Shown: piece by piece, positions 26,668 through 34,755 of the stretch
Position numbering within the stretch: position 1 is the stretch's first letter
Layout of the letters: each line of letters starts with the position of its first letter
Source of the DNA: Arthrobacter globiformis NBRC 12137
GTDB lineage: Bacteria; Actinomycetota; Actinomycetes; Actinomycetales; Micrococcaceae
Assembly: GCF_000238915.1 (NCBI RefSeq)
Contig: NZ_BAEG01000080.1
Coordinates: 1 to 64,000 of the forward strand
Direction of reading: 5' to 3'
DNA: 64,000 nucleotides
Program-made: the position numbers and the translations under genes
The notes under the pieces: generated by a model
Seen by the model: only the letters and a program-made list of their open reading frames with translations
The model's database searches: none
What the model was told of the DNA's origin: nothing

Positions 26668-28218
26668 ATGTCAAAGCATCTGGCACCTGCCGCTGTGCGG
26701 CGCACGCCTCAGGACCTACGTCATGCCGTTCTGGGCCGTCCCGTCCTGAGCCGTGCCGTTCGGATCGGCGCGGGTGCGGCGTTCCTGGCGGTCTACGCTT
26801 TTGGATTCCAGGGCGCTGGCCCCGTTCTTTCGTCCGGTCTATCGTCCGGGCAGGTGCCGGCCGACATGCGCGATGACGCCTCAGTAAATGTGCCGCTCGG
26901 ATCTGCCACGCTTGCCTCGGCTGCTGTTGCCTCGGCTGCGGAGGGCTCCGTTTCAGGCACCATCGTTTCAACCGCCGGTGCCGTCACGGCCTCGGCGGAC
27001 ACCTACGTGTCCTACAGTCGTACGGTGGTCTTCACCGCGGCAAAGCCAGTGAGCCAAAAACTCCATGCGGCTTCAAGCAAGGTGCGGCGTCCCGCGGCAG
27101 GAACCTTGATGGCACCGTTGGATGTCCTTACCCCAACCTCGCACTTTGGGCTGCGGACGAATCCCATCACCGGCTCGGCCGGTGAGTTTCACTGGGGCCA
27201 GGACTTCTCCGCCGCCTGCGGAACCCGCGTGTATGCAGCGGATTCCGGCGTGGTGCGGACCGTGGGATGGCATCCGTGGGGCGGCGGCAACAGAGTGGAA
27301 ATCGACCACGGCAACGGCCTGATCACCACCTATAACCACCTTGAGGGCATCGGTGTGAAGAAGGGCCAGTCGGTCCAGGTGGGGCAACTCATCGCCAAGG
27401 TCGGGACTACCGGGTCATCAACCGGATGCCATCTCCACTTCGAAACGATTCTGAACGGCAAACACACCGACCCCGACAATTGGACTCTGCTGCGGCTGCG
27501 TCACTCGGGGCCCGTTGCCAACATCATGATGACCGACTACCGAAAGCCCGGCACCGCTACGGAGACTGCCTCCTGGGCTGTGCCGGTGGAAGCCAGTGCT
27601 CGCCATGCAGCGTCGGACGAAGGGCATGAATCGCCCGCCGCTGTCATTTCAGCGGCTAGGTCTGCCGCTGCTGCCGCTGCGTCTGTTTCCGCAGCGCAGC
27701 CTACATCCTCGTGGGCCGCGGTTCCGGCGCAGTGGGTGGCCTCGCCTAAGCCGGTAACGCCGGTTCCGGCACCGAAGGCGGCCGCGCCCAAGCCGGCAAA
27801 GCCCGTTCCGGCCCCAAAGGCGGCCGCGCCCAAGCCCAAGCCGGCAAAGCCGGTTCCCGCGCCGAGAGTCGCCGCGCCCAAGCCCAAGCCCGCCAAGCCG
27901 GTCCCGGCACCGGTTGTCGCGCCCAAGCCGGCAACGCAAGCTCCTGTGGTTACTCCGGCCCCGGCTCCGGTTGTTGTGCCAGCTCCTGTGGTTACTCCGG
28001 CCCCGGCTCCTGTGGTTGTGCCGGCTCCCGCTCCGGTCGTCGTGCCGGTTCCCGTGGCCGCTCCGGCTCCTGTGGTTGAGCCGGCTCCGGCTCCGGTCGT
28101 CGTGCCGCCGCCCGCTCCGGTTGTTGTGCCGGCTCCGGTTCCGGTTGTCGCACCGGTTCCTGTGGTTGAGCCGGCTCCGGCTGATGCTCCGGCTCCTGTG
28201 GCGGCTCCGGCACCCTAA
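26668..28218 (+). CDS. M23 family peptidoglycan endopeptidase with Pro/Val/Ala-rich tail
   Basis: Predicted secreted or membrane-anchored peptidase of 516 aa. A GGGGAGAT ribosome-binding site supports the ATG at 26668. A hydrophobic segment lies at about residues 32-55. The M23 domain (about 150-275) reads HFGLRTNPITGSAGEFHWGQ followed by DFSAACGT (zinc ligands His and Asp) and later CHLHFE. It hydrolyses peptide bonds in peptidoglycan cross-links. The last third is Ala/Pro/Val/Lys repeats (PVPAPKAAAPKP, later APVVVPAP) typical of a wall-spanning linker. A structured leader precedes the gene and may regulate it. Confidence 0.9.
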   Translation: MSKHLAPAAVRRTPQDLRHAVLGRPVLSRAVRIGAGAAFLAVYAFGFQGAGPVLSSGLSSGQVPADMRDDASVNVPLGSATLASAAVASAAEGSVSGTIVSTAGAVTASADTYVSYSRTVVFTAAKPVSQKLHAASSKVRRPAAGTLMAPLDVLTPTSHFGLRTNPITGSAGEFHWGQDFSAACGTRVYAADSGVVRTVGWHPWGGGNRVEIDHGNGLITTYNHLEGIGVKKGQSVQVGQLIAKVGTTGSSTGCHLHFETILNGKHTDPDNWTLLRLRHSGPVANIMMTDYRKPGTATETASWAVPVEASARHAASDEGHESPAAVISAARSAAAAAASVSAAQPTSSWAAVPAQWVASPKPVTPVPAPKAAAPKPAKPVPAPKAAAPKPKPAKPVPAPRVAAPKPKPAKPVPAPVVAPKPATQAPVVTPAPAPVVVPAPVVTPAPAPVVVPAPAPVVVPVPVAAPAPVVEPAPAPVVVPPPAPVVVPAPVPVVAPVPVVEPAPADAPAPVAAPAP

Positions 28219-28333
28219 ACCAATGCAGCTCCGAGCGGGTGGCAGGACCGCGCCAAGAAGGTTGACCTGATGAAGCCGAGCTATCGGCGGGTCGGGCACT
28301 TGGCGCCGGTCTTGCACCTGCGAAAACGACCGC

Positions 28334-28611
28334 ATGACCCACGAACAGCACCCCACCGCTTTCGAAGCCGCCGACCAAGCCGCCCAAAAAAGCCTCCGCC
28401 AAGGCGGCATCCCCATCGGAGCAGCGCTCGCCCGTGACGGCGTGGTTATCGCGAGCGGACACAACGAACGGGTCCAGAACGGGGATCCGATCGCGCACGG
28501 CGAATTGTAAGCACTTCGCGCGGCCAGCCGGAGCTAACCCGCTGCGTGGACATGATGCGCACCTTCTAGGACAGGAACCCGGACCCGTGGGCAGAGGACA
28601 TCGCCGAGTAG
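28334..28611 (+). pseudogene. Decayed nucleoside/cytosine deaminase gene
   Basis: The first part reads EQHPTAFEAADQAAQKSLRQ, then GGIPIGAALARDG and a zinc-site AHGE, but a TAA at 28508 stops it. The next codons in the same frame, ALRAASRS, match the sequence expected after HGE in cytosine/nucleoside deaminases. After a further TAA the middle of the gene, including the PCxxC zinc ligands, is missing. A second frame gives RCVDMMRTF, a stop, then DRNPDPWAEDIAE and TAG, the family C-terminus. Several stops, a frame change and an internal deletion show an old pseudogene. Confidence 0.85.
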
Positions 28612-28618
28612 GACCAGG

Positions 28619-29395
28619 CTAGTTGCCCCTCGGCAAGGTAAGGATTTCGGCTCCGTCGTCGGTGATGGCGATCGTGTGTTCGCTGTGCGCCGTCCGGCAG
28701 CCTGTCGCACTTCGGAGCGTCCACCCGTCGGCATCAGTGACGAGCTGGGCCGTGTCCGCCATGACCCACGGCTCCAATGCGAGCAGCAGCCCAGGCCGCA
28801 GTTTGTACCCGCGGCCGGGCCGTCCGTTGTTTGGAACGTGCGGGTCCTGGTGCATCGTTGATCCGATGCCATGACCGCCGAACTCGGTGTTGACCGGATA
28901 CCCCGCCTCGGTGAGGACCGAGCCGATGGCATAGGAAATGTCGCCGATGCGGGCGCCTGGTCCGGCCGCTGCTATCCCTGCCCTCAAGGCACGCTCGGTC
29001 GCGTCGATCATCGCTACGCTTTCCGCGGGCTTTGATTCGCCCACGATGAAGCTGATGGCGGCGTCTGCGGCGACTCCGTCCTTGGAGACGGCGAGGTCCA
29101 GAGTCAGCAGGTCGCCGTCGGCAAGCGTGTAGTCGCGTGGCAGCCCGTGGAGCACGGCGTCGTTGACGCCCGTGCAGATGTAGTGTCCAAACGGCCCGCG
29201 GCCGAAGGACGGCGCATAGTCGACGTAGCAGGATTCCGCTCCCGCATCCAGGATCATGGCCTGGGCCCACCGGTCGATGTCCAGCAGGTTTGTGCCGACA
29301 GCGCTGCGGCCCTTCAGCGTGTGCAAGATGTCAGCGACCAGGGCGCCCGACACTTTTGCGCGGCCCAGTTCGGCGGGGGTGAGGATCTCGATCAT
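28619..29395 (-). CDS. map: Type I methionine aminopeptidase
   Basis: Metal-dependent aminopeptidase of 258 aa that removes initiator Met from nascent proteins. Metal ligands are visible in TLDLAVSKDGVAADAAISF (two Asp), GGHGIGSTMHQDPHVPN (His), LALEPWVM (Glu) and HSEHTIAITD (Glu). The ATG at 29395 starts the conserved MIEILTPAELG; an upstream GTG would add eight residues. The gene is divergent from an XRE-type regulator, with an inverted repeat between them. This may be an accessory paralogue, since the main map gene usually lies beside adk in the ribosomal cluster. Confidence 0.92.
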   Translation of the reverse strand: MIEILTPAELGRAKVSGALVADILHTLKGRSAVGTNLLDIDRWAQAMILDAGAESCYVDYAPSFGRGPFGHYICTGVNDAVLHGLPRDYTLADGDLLTLDLAVSKDGVAADAAISFIVGESKPAESVAMIDATERALRAGIAAAGPGARIGDISYAIGSVLTEAGYPVNTEFGGHGIGSTMHQDPHVPNNGRPGRGYKLRPGLLLALEPWVMADTAQLVTDADGWTLRSATGCRTAHSEHTIAITDDGAEILTLPRGN

Positions 29396-29424
29396 GCGGC
29401 GCCCTTCTCGTGCGACCAATAACT

Positions 29425-29448
29425 ATACCGGCCATATTATCCCGGTAT
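29425..29448. promoter_or_regulatory. Inverted-repeat operator candidate between map and the XRE gene
   Basis: ATACCGG (29425-29431) and CCGGTAT (29442-29448) form a perfect 7-bp inverted repeat with a 10-base spacer, in the 66-base divergent region. It is a likely site for the XRE regulator. Confidence 0.5.
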
Positions 29449-29461
29449 TAGAATTGGAGCC

Positions 29462-29764
29462 ATGGTCAGGTTGCCCCTCACATCCGGAGAAGTCGAGCGC
29501 GGACAGCGCCTCGGCGCCCTGTTGCGTCGCGCCAGGGGGGAGCGCTCGATGCTCGAAACCGCGCTCGCGGCCCGTGTTTCACCGGAGACCCTCCGGAAGA
29601 TCGAGTCGGGCCGCGTGGCGACGCCTGCCTTCCCGACCATCGCAGCGATCGCCGATGTCCTGGGCCTTTCCCTCGACGCAGTGTGGGCCGAGATCACCCG
29701 GCCCGAACGCGGTGTTGAACCGGCCGGGCCTGTACAGAATGCAGGGGAGAGACTGGCTTCGTAA
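29462..29764 (+). CDS. XRE-family HTH regulator
   Basis: Cro/CI-type DNA-binding protein of 100 aa. The HTH spans about residues 15-65: RLGALLRRARGERSMLETAL, then ARVSPETLRKIESGR and FPTIAAIADVLGLSLDAVWAE. The remainder is a short tail. It lies divergent to map with a palindromic site in between, which suggests it controls itself and possibly the aminopeptidase gene. Start is the ATG at 29462 with an AGAATTGGAGCC purine-rich stretch upstream. Confidence 0.9.
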   Translation: MVRLPLTSGEVERGQRLGALLRRARGERSMLETALAARVSPETLRKIESGRVATPAFPTIAAIADVLGLSLDAVWAEITRPERGVEPAGPVQNAGERLAS

Positions 29765-29806
29765 GGCGCTGCTTATGAGCTCCTGCACCTATGCGCTCCG
29801 CTGCCG

Positions 29807-30649
29807 CTAGGCGCTGCGGCGCTCCCGGGGGGCCACTCCGCCGAGGCGCTGCGTGACCTGACGGGCCGCGCTGGCGCAGGCTTCGCCGAGGCTCTGCAGG
29901 GTATCGGGGGAGACCCGGAACTTGGGCGCGGGGATGAGGACGGCGGCCACGATGTCGCCGCGGTGGTCATAGACGGGCGCGGCAATGCCCACTTCCTCGA
30001 TGGAGGTCTCGCCGTAGTTGATGGCCCAGCCGCGTTTGGTGACTTCCTCGAGACGCTGCAGGTACTCCCCGACCGAGTGGTCATCGAGGCCTGGCAGGGT
30101 GATGGCGCCGCTGCGGAGCAGGGCGTTCACCCGTTCGGCCTGTTCCCCGGCAAGGAAAATCTGGACCGAGGCGCTGAGGGCATCGTTGTAGCGGGCGCCC
30201 AGCGGGGTGGTGTGCTTGACCTGCTGGCGGCTGGCGATCTGCTCCACGCACATCGACTCGCCGCCGTTCCACACCATCAGGGCGCTGGTCTCGCCGGTGC
30301 GTTCCGTGAGTTCGCGCAGCACCGGATAGGCCACCCGGCGTTCCTCGAGTTCGGCCAGCAGCGGACCGGCCACCGCGATCAGGCCCAGCCCCAGCCGGAA
30401 GCGGCGTGTGTCCGGGTCCCGCTCCACCAGGTGTTCCTGCTCGAATGTGGCGAGGATCCGCGACACCGTACTCTTGTGCAGGCCCACCCGGCTGGCGATC
30501 TCGGTGATGCCCAGCATGGGCTCGTCCGCGGTGAAGCTGCGGAGTACGGCGATGGCATTGACGATCACGGAGGCGCCGCGGGCGTCGCCGTTGCCTGCAT
30601 CTTTGCCTGCGTCCGGGGCGGGGTTCGCGGGTTTTGCCGGGGGAGTCAT
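29807..30649 (-). CDS. IclR-family transcriptional regulator
   Basis: Regulator of 280 aa. The N-terminal winged HTH (about 25-90) contains VIVNAIAVLRSFTADEPMLG, ITEIASRVGLHKSTVSRILA and FRLGLGL. The C-terminal ligand domain (about 105-270) has SMCVEQIASRQQVKHTTPLG and a VAAPVYDHRGDIV-type segment. It is downstream of the creatinase and MFS genes on the same strand, so it probably controls creatine use. A TTCCGG/CCGGAA repeat lies 31-52 bases upstream. A GTG at 30658 is an alternative start. Confidence 0.88.
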   Translation of the reverse strand: MTPPAKPANPAPDAGKDAGNGDARGASVIVNAIAVLRSFTADEPMLGITEIASRVGLHKSTVSRILATFEQEHLVERDPDTRRFRLGLGLIAVAGPLLAELEERRVAYPVLRELTERTGETSALMVWNGGESMCVEQIASRQQVKHTTPLGARYNDALSASVQIFLAGEQAERVNALLRSGAITLPGLDDHSVGEYLQRLEEVTKRGWAINYGETSIEEVGIAAPVYDHRGDIVAAVLIPAPKFRVSPDTLQSLGEACASAARQVTQRLGGVAPRERRSA

Positions 30650-30679
30650 GGTGTTCACTATATTTCTTCGCTGTCGTGC

Positions 30680-30701
30680 TTCCGGTCTTTCATTGCCGGA
30701 A
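30680..30701. promoter_or_regulatory. Inverted repeat upstream of the IclR gene
   Basis: TTCCGG (30680-30685) and CCGGAA (30696-30701) with a 10-base spacer, directly upstream of the regulator start at 30649. Spacing suits an IclR dimer site. Confidence 0.4.
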
Positions 30702-30844
30702 GCGGGGGCGGGCATGCCCTCCCAACCGCCCGCCGTCGTCGTACTTAACCCAAGGCTGCTGAATCACAAGTCTTGCTGACAACGGCCGGCGGGGGAGGGC
30801 ATACCCTGTGGTTAGCCAAGCGGGGTGTAGGCCAACCGGAGGTG

Positions 30845-32101
30845 TCAGGCGCTGATGATGTTGTGCTCAGGGCCGAACGGGAACTTGGTGATGTTCTCGG
30901 CGCCGTCCTCGCCCACCACCAGGATGTCGTGCTCGCGGTAGCCGCCTGCGCCGGGCTGGCCGTCGAGGACCGTGATCATCGGTTCCATGGAAACCACCAT
31001 GCCCGGTTCCAGCACGGTGTCGATGTCCTCGCGCAGCTCGAGCCCGGCCTCCCGGCCGTAGTAGTGGCTGAGGACGCCGAAGGAGTGGCCGTAGCCGAAG
31101 GTGCGGTTGGCGAGCAGGCCGCGGGACACGTAGATCTCGTTGAGCTCGGCGGCGATGTCCTTGCAGACGGCGCCGGGCTTGATGAGTTCCAGGCCGCGCC
31201 TGTGGACCTCGACGTTGATGTTCCACAGCTCCAGGGAACGGGCATCCGGTTCGCCGTAGAACAGCGTCCGCTCCAGTGCCGTGTAGTAACCCGAGGTCAT
31301 GGGGAAGCAGTTCAGGGACAGGATGTCGTGCTCCTGGATCTTCCGGGTGGTCGCCCAGTTGTGCGCGCCGTCGGTGTTGATGCCCGACTGGAACCAGACC
31401 CAGGTGTCGCGGATCTCGGAGTTGGGGAAGGTGCGGGCGATCTCGTGCACCATGGCCTCGGTGCCGATGAGCGCCACCTCATACTCGGTGATGCCGGCGG
31501 TGATGGCGTTGCGGATGGCTTCGCCGCCCAGGTCGCCGATCCGGGCACCGTGCTTGATGACCTCGATTTCCTCGGCGGACTTGATCATCCGCTGGCGCAT
31601 CGCGGCCTGGGCCACGTCCACCAGGGTGGCGGACTGGAACGCGGCCTGGATCTTGTTCCGGTTGTCCAGCGGCAGGGAGTCGTCCTCGACGCCGAGCCGG
31701 CGGACCTTGATGCCGCGGGTGCGCAGCACTTCCTGGATGCCGAAGATGAAGTTGTCCCGGCGCCAGTCCGTGTAGACGAGGTTGTCGCCGTAGCTGCGGC
31801 GCCAGGGCATCCCGGCGTCGATATTTGCGGTGACGGTGACCGTGTCCTCCTTGGTGACCACCATGGCGTAGGAGCGGCCGAAGTAGGTGAACAGGAAGTC
31901 GGAGTAGTACTTGATCGAGTGGTAGCTGGTCAGGACGACGGCGTCCAGGTCCTTCTCGGCCATGATGCTGCGGAGGCCGGCGAGGCGGCGCTCGAACTCG
32001 GCGTCGGAGAAGGTCAGCGAAACCTTCTCGCCGTTATTGAGGACCTTGAGGCGCTCGAGCTTGGCGACGTCGTTGACAGCTTCATTTTCGGTGATAGTCA
32101 T
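30845..32101 (-). CDS. Creatinase (creatine amidinohydrolase)
   Basis: M24-fold hydrolase of 418 aa converting creatine to sarcosine and urea. Length and sequence match creatinases rather than Xaa-Pro aminopeptidases: SGINTDGAHNWATTRK carries the catalytic His247 (equivalent to His232 of Pseudomonas creatinase), and GYGHSFGVLSHYYGREAGL and LEPGMVVSMEPMI follow. The metal-ligand set of true aminopeptidases is incomplete, as expected. It is co-transcribed with an MFS gene 33 bases upstream. Creatininase and sarcosine oxidase genes are not in the window. Confidence 0.87.
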   Translation of the reverse strand: MTITENEAVNDVAKLERLKVLNNGEKVSLTFSDAEFERRLAGLRSIMAEKDLDAVVLTSYHSIKYYSDFLFTYFGRSYAMVVTKEDTVTVTANIDAGMPWRRSYGDNLVYTDWRRDNFIFGIQEVLRTRGIKVRRLGVEDDSLPLDNRNKIQAAFQSATLVDVAQAAMRQRMIKSAEEIEVIKHGARIGDLGGEAIRNAITAGITEYEVALIGTEAMVHEIARTFPNSEIRDTWVWFQSGINTDGAHNWATTRKIQEHDILSLNCFPMTSGYYTALERTLFYGEPDARSLELWNINVEVHRRGLELIKPGAVCKDIAAELNEIYVSRGLLANRTFGYGHSFGVLSHYYGREAGLELREDIDTVLEPGMVVSMEPMITVLDGQPGAGGYREHDILVVGEDGAENITKFPFGPEHNIISA

Positions 32102-32134
32102 GCTTGTTCCTTTTCTTTCTTGGGTGGGTGTGTG

Positions 32135-33466
32135 TCAGTGCTGCTGCAGGGGCTTCTTGGAAGTCTCCACGGCGAACAGGACTGCGATGAGGGAAACCAG
32201 TGAGGCGGCCACGAGGTACCAGCCGGGGGCCAGCTTGTTGTGCGTGAGGCCGATGAGGAGGGTGGCCATGAACGGGGCGGTGCCGCCGAACAGGGCGTTG
32301 GAGAGGTTGAAGCTGACGGCGAAGCCGCTGTACCGGGTCTTCGTGGGGAAGAGTTCGGCCAGGAAGCTGGGCAGGGTGCCGTCGTTGAGGGTGAGCATGC
32401 CGCCCAGGAGAATCTGGACCAGGACGATCACCAGGAAGTTGCCGGTATCCAGGAGCATGAACGCCGGCACCGTCAGCAGCATGAACAGCACGGACGCGGT
32501 GATCAGCATCCGTTTGCGGCCGAACCTGTCCGAGGCGATGCCGGTGAGGAAGATGAAACCGATGTAGCTGGCCAGCGCGATGGTGGTGGCCAGGAACGAC
32601 TCCCCGGCCCCGAAGCCCAGTTCCTCGGCGAGGTAGGTGGGCATGTAGCTGAGGATGACGTAGAAGCCGACCGCGTTCAGCAGCACCGCGCCGGTGGCGA
32701 TGATGAGCTGCTTCCTGTTGTTCCGGAACATGTCCCTCGCGGGGGCCTTGCCGTGCTCTTCCTGCGAGAGGGCACGGAACGCGGGGGTGTCCTCGAGCTT
32801 GGTGCGGATGTACCGGCCGATCAGGCCCATGGGGGCGGCGAGCAGGAACGGCAGGCGCCATCCCCAGTCGTGCAGCTGGCTTTCGCTGAGGACCGACGTC
32901 AGCAGTGCTGCCAGGAGGCTGCCCAGCAACAGTCCCGCCGCGGTGCTTGCGGGTACGACGGCGGCATAGAGTCCGCGGCGATGTGCCGGGGCGTACTCCA
33001 CCAGGAAGGCGGAGGCGCCGGCGTACTCGCCGGAGGCGGAGAAGCCCTGGACGACGCGGACCAGCAGGAGCAGGACAGGTGCCAGGATGCCGATGGTGCC
33101 GTAGCCGGGGATCAGGGCGATGCAGAACGTGGCCACGGACATGATGACGATGGAAAGCGACAGTGCTTTCCGCCGTCCGAGCCGGTCGCCGATGTGGCCC
33201 CAGAAGAAGCCGCCCAGCGGTCGGACGAAGAAGGAGATGGCGAAGACGCCGAAGGTTGCCAGGAGTGCTGTCTGGCGGTCGGCCTCGGGAAAGAAGACCG
33301 TGGAGATGATGCCGGCCAGGTAGCCGTAGACCGCGTAGTCGAACCATTCGACGAAGTTGCCGATGAAGCTCGCGGTGATGACCCGGCGCCGGGTGTCCTT
33401 GCTGACCTGCTCGACTTTGAGCTCCGGGTCAGCCGCTTGGGAAATGTGAGTTGGGGGGTGTTCCAT
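32135..33466 (-). CDS. MFS transporter, metabolite:H+ symporter type
   Basis: Twelve-helix major facilitator of 443 aa of the MHS family. Visible are ASFIGNFVEWFDYAVYGYLA at the first helix, the RPLGGFFWGHIGDRLGRRKA loop 2-3 motif and GIASDRFGRKRMLI at loop 8-9. MHS members import organic acids, betaine or proline. Next to a creatinase gene it most likely imports creatine or a related compound, which is inference. The ATG at 33466 is preferred over an upstream start lacking family sequence. Repeated GTTGC/GCAAC elements lie upstream. Confidence 0.88.
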   Translation of the reverse strand: MEHPPTHISQAADPELKVEQVSKDTRRRVITASFIGNFVEWFDYAVYGYLAGIISTVFFPEADRQTALLATFGVFAISFFVRPLGGFFWGHIGDRLGRRKALSLSIVIMSVATFCIALIPGYGTIGILAPVLLLLVRVVQGFSASGEYAGASAFLVEYAPAHRRGLYAAVVPASTAAGLLLGSLLAALLTSVLSESQLHDWGWRLPFLLAAPMGLIGRYIRTKLEDTPAFRALSQEEHGKAPARDMFRNNRKQLIIATGAVLLNAVGFYVILSYMPTYLAEELGFGAGESFLATTIALASYIGFIFLTGIASDRFGRKRMLITASVLFMLLTVPAFMLLDTGNFLVIVLVQILLGGMLTLNDGTLPSFLAELFPTKTRYSGFAVSFNLSNALFGGTAPFMATLLIGLTHNKLAPGWYLVAASLVSLIAVLFAVETSKKPLQQH

Positions 33467-33497
33467 GTGTCCACCAATGAATCCTTGGGGTTGCTTC

Positions 33498-33507
33498 TGT
33501 TGCAACA
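33498..33507. promoter_or_regulatory. TGTTGCAACA palindrome upstream of the MFS gene
   Basis: A perfect 10-bp palindrome followed at once by another TGTTGCA (33509-33515), 32 bases before the MFS start. A related GCAAC-GAT-GTTGC occurs at 33669-33681. Probable regulator binding sites for the creatinase operon. Confidence 0.5.
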
Positions 33508-33720
33508 CTGTTGCACCAGAGTAAGCGTGATGCGGCTCACCCGTCAATGGATATTTTGATGTTGTTTATTGCTATCAGCTTTCTGGGCGCGCAGGAGGGC
33601 TCAATCAGGAGTCGAGTGTCTTTGCATGGCAAGGAGGTCGTGCGAGAATCCTAAGTGTTGCCTCAATCGCAACGATGTTGCTATGAACGCGTGCGACCCC
33701 GACACGCCAAGATGAAACGC

Positions 33721-33830
33721 TCTTTCACGTTTGGGCGGGTATTCCCCGACGCTCTCTCACGTTTGGTCGGCTTTCTCCTGACGCGTCCTCACGTTTGGTC
33801 GGTTTTTTCCCGACGCGTCCTCACCCGCCC
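33721..33830. repeat. Tandem array, 32-bp period (left, inverted orientation)
   Basis: Three full units begin at 33721, 33753 and 33785, with a partial unit at 33817. Each contains CTCACGTTTGGKCGG or CTTTCACGTTTGG followed by a pyrimidine-rich part and GACGC. Units differ at several bases, so the array is older than the right-hand one. Confidence 0.75.
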
Positions 33831-33858
33831 GTTCGCGGGGCGCATAGCTGTGCAGGAC

Positions 33859-33996
33859 GTGAGGAAGCGTCCGCTTGGACGCGGCGGGATGTGAGGAAGC
33901 GTCCGCTTGGACGCGGCGGGATGTGAGGAAGCGTCCGCTTGGACGCGGCGGGATGTGAGGAAGCGTCCGCTTGGACGCGGCGGGATGTGAGGAAGG
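33859..33996. repeat. Tandem array, 32-bp period (right)
   Basis: Four identical units start at 33859, 33891, 33923 and 33955, with a partial fifth at 33987. Each begins GTGAGGAAGCGTCCGCTTGG and contains the hairpin GCGTCC-GCTT-GGACGC. There are no variable spacers. The GTGAGGA-GCGTC junction is shared in inverted form with the left array. Confidence 0.9.
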
Positions 33997-34009
33997 GTCT
34001 GGTCGAACC

Positions 34010-34561
34010 TCAGTCGTTGCGCAGGCTGTAGGTGCTGACGACGTTGCCCTTGCTGGTCCTGTACTGGTCCTTCAGTTCCAGCCTGGTCAGCGGGTCGCCG
34101 TCCTCGAACAGCCGCCGTCCGCTGCCCGCCACTACGGGATGCGTCATAAGCGTCAATTCATCCAGGATGCCCGCGAACAGCAGTTGCCGCGTCACTGAGA
34201 TGCTGCCGCAAACGGCGATCTCGCCGCCGTCGTGCTTTTTAAGATCGGTGACGAAATCTTCCAGCGGTCCCTCAACCAGGTACGAGTTTTGCCACTCGAG
34301 GGGCTCCGTGAGGGTGCGCGATGCCACGAACTTTTCCACCGGGTTGATGAAAGTGGCGAAGTCCTCATCCTGTGAAGCGTTGGGCCAGTACCCCGCCCAC
34401 TCCTGATAGCTGACCCGCCCGAGGATTACAGTGTCCACAGTGTTGATCATCTTGGTCAGTCCCGCGCCAAGCTCTTCATCGAAGCTGTCGAACTGGAACT
34501 TGAACGGGTCCTGCACCACGCCGTCTACGGAGTGGAACAGTCCGGCAGTCACTTTGCGCAT
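34010..34561 (-). CDS. Dihydrofolate reductase/RibD C-terminal-like protein
   Basis: NAD(P)H-binding reductase-fold protein of 183 aa. It begins MRKVTAGLFHSVDGVVQDP and contains TVILGRVSYQEWAGYWP, EIAVCGSISVTRQLLFAGIL and a VVAGSGRRLFEDGD ending, typical of the large DHFR-like family found in actinobacteria. True substrate is unknown. A GGAGGACCCG ribosome-binding site directly before the ATG at 34561 decides the start. The gene is alone and divergent from the PadR operon. Confidence 0.9.
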   Translation of the reverse strand: MRKVTAGLFHSVDGVVQDPFKFQFDSFDEELGAGLTKMINTVDTVILGRVSYQEWAGYWPNASQDEDFATFINPVEKFVASRTLTEPLEWQNSYLVEGPLEDFVTDLKKHDGGEIAVCGSISVTRQLLFAGILDELTLMTHPVVAGSGRRLFEDGDPLTRLELKDQYRTSKGNVVSTYSLRND

Positions 34562-34695
34562 CGGGTCCTCCAAATCGGGTCGTCAGGCATTACCGTATTC
34601 CGCAGCGGACTCAGTGGGAAGGTTTGTCGGGATGTGAGAGGGCGGTCGAGTGCCTTGAGTTATTCCAATGCACTCACCGACCCCTTGCAACTCCT

Positions 34696-34739
34696 CTACT
34701 TAGCGTTACTATGTACTGGTAGCTAGTAGTACTAAGTAG
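34696..34739. promoter_or_regulatory. Nested palindromes upstream of padR-like gene
   Basis: CTACTTAG (34696-34703) and CTAAGTAG (34732-34739) form a perfect 8-bp inverted repeat; inside it TACT-AGTA (34714-34728) forms a second. Positioned just upstream of the ribosome-binding site, they are likely autoregulatory sites for the PadR-type repressor. Confidence 0.5.
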
Positions 34740-34755
34740 CTGGAGGAGGTGTCCG

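Larger units (their letters stand above)
33467..34009. other. Gene-free region with operator and repeat arrays
   Basis: Holds the MFS promoter with GTTGC/GCAAC palindromes (33498-33518, 33652-33681) and two opposed repeat arrays of 32-bp period (33721-33830, 33859-33996). No gene seen. Confidence 0.6.

Noticed and set aside
27540..28480. Large minus-strand frames opposite the Pro/Val-rich tail of the M23 peptidase.
   Set aside because: They are Arg/Ser or Gly-rich complements of low-complexity sequence without any domain.
30773..32203. A 476-codon plus-strand frame over the creatinase gene.
   Set aside because: The minus strand encodes a full creatinase with catalytic His; the antisense frame is a GC artefact.
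33859..33996. CRISPR array.
   Set aside because: Units are contiguous and identical with no variable spacers, and no cas gene is in the window.
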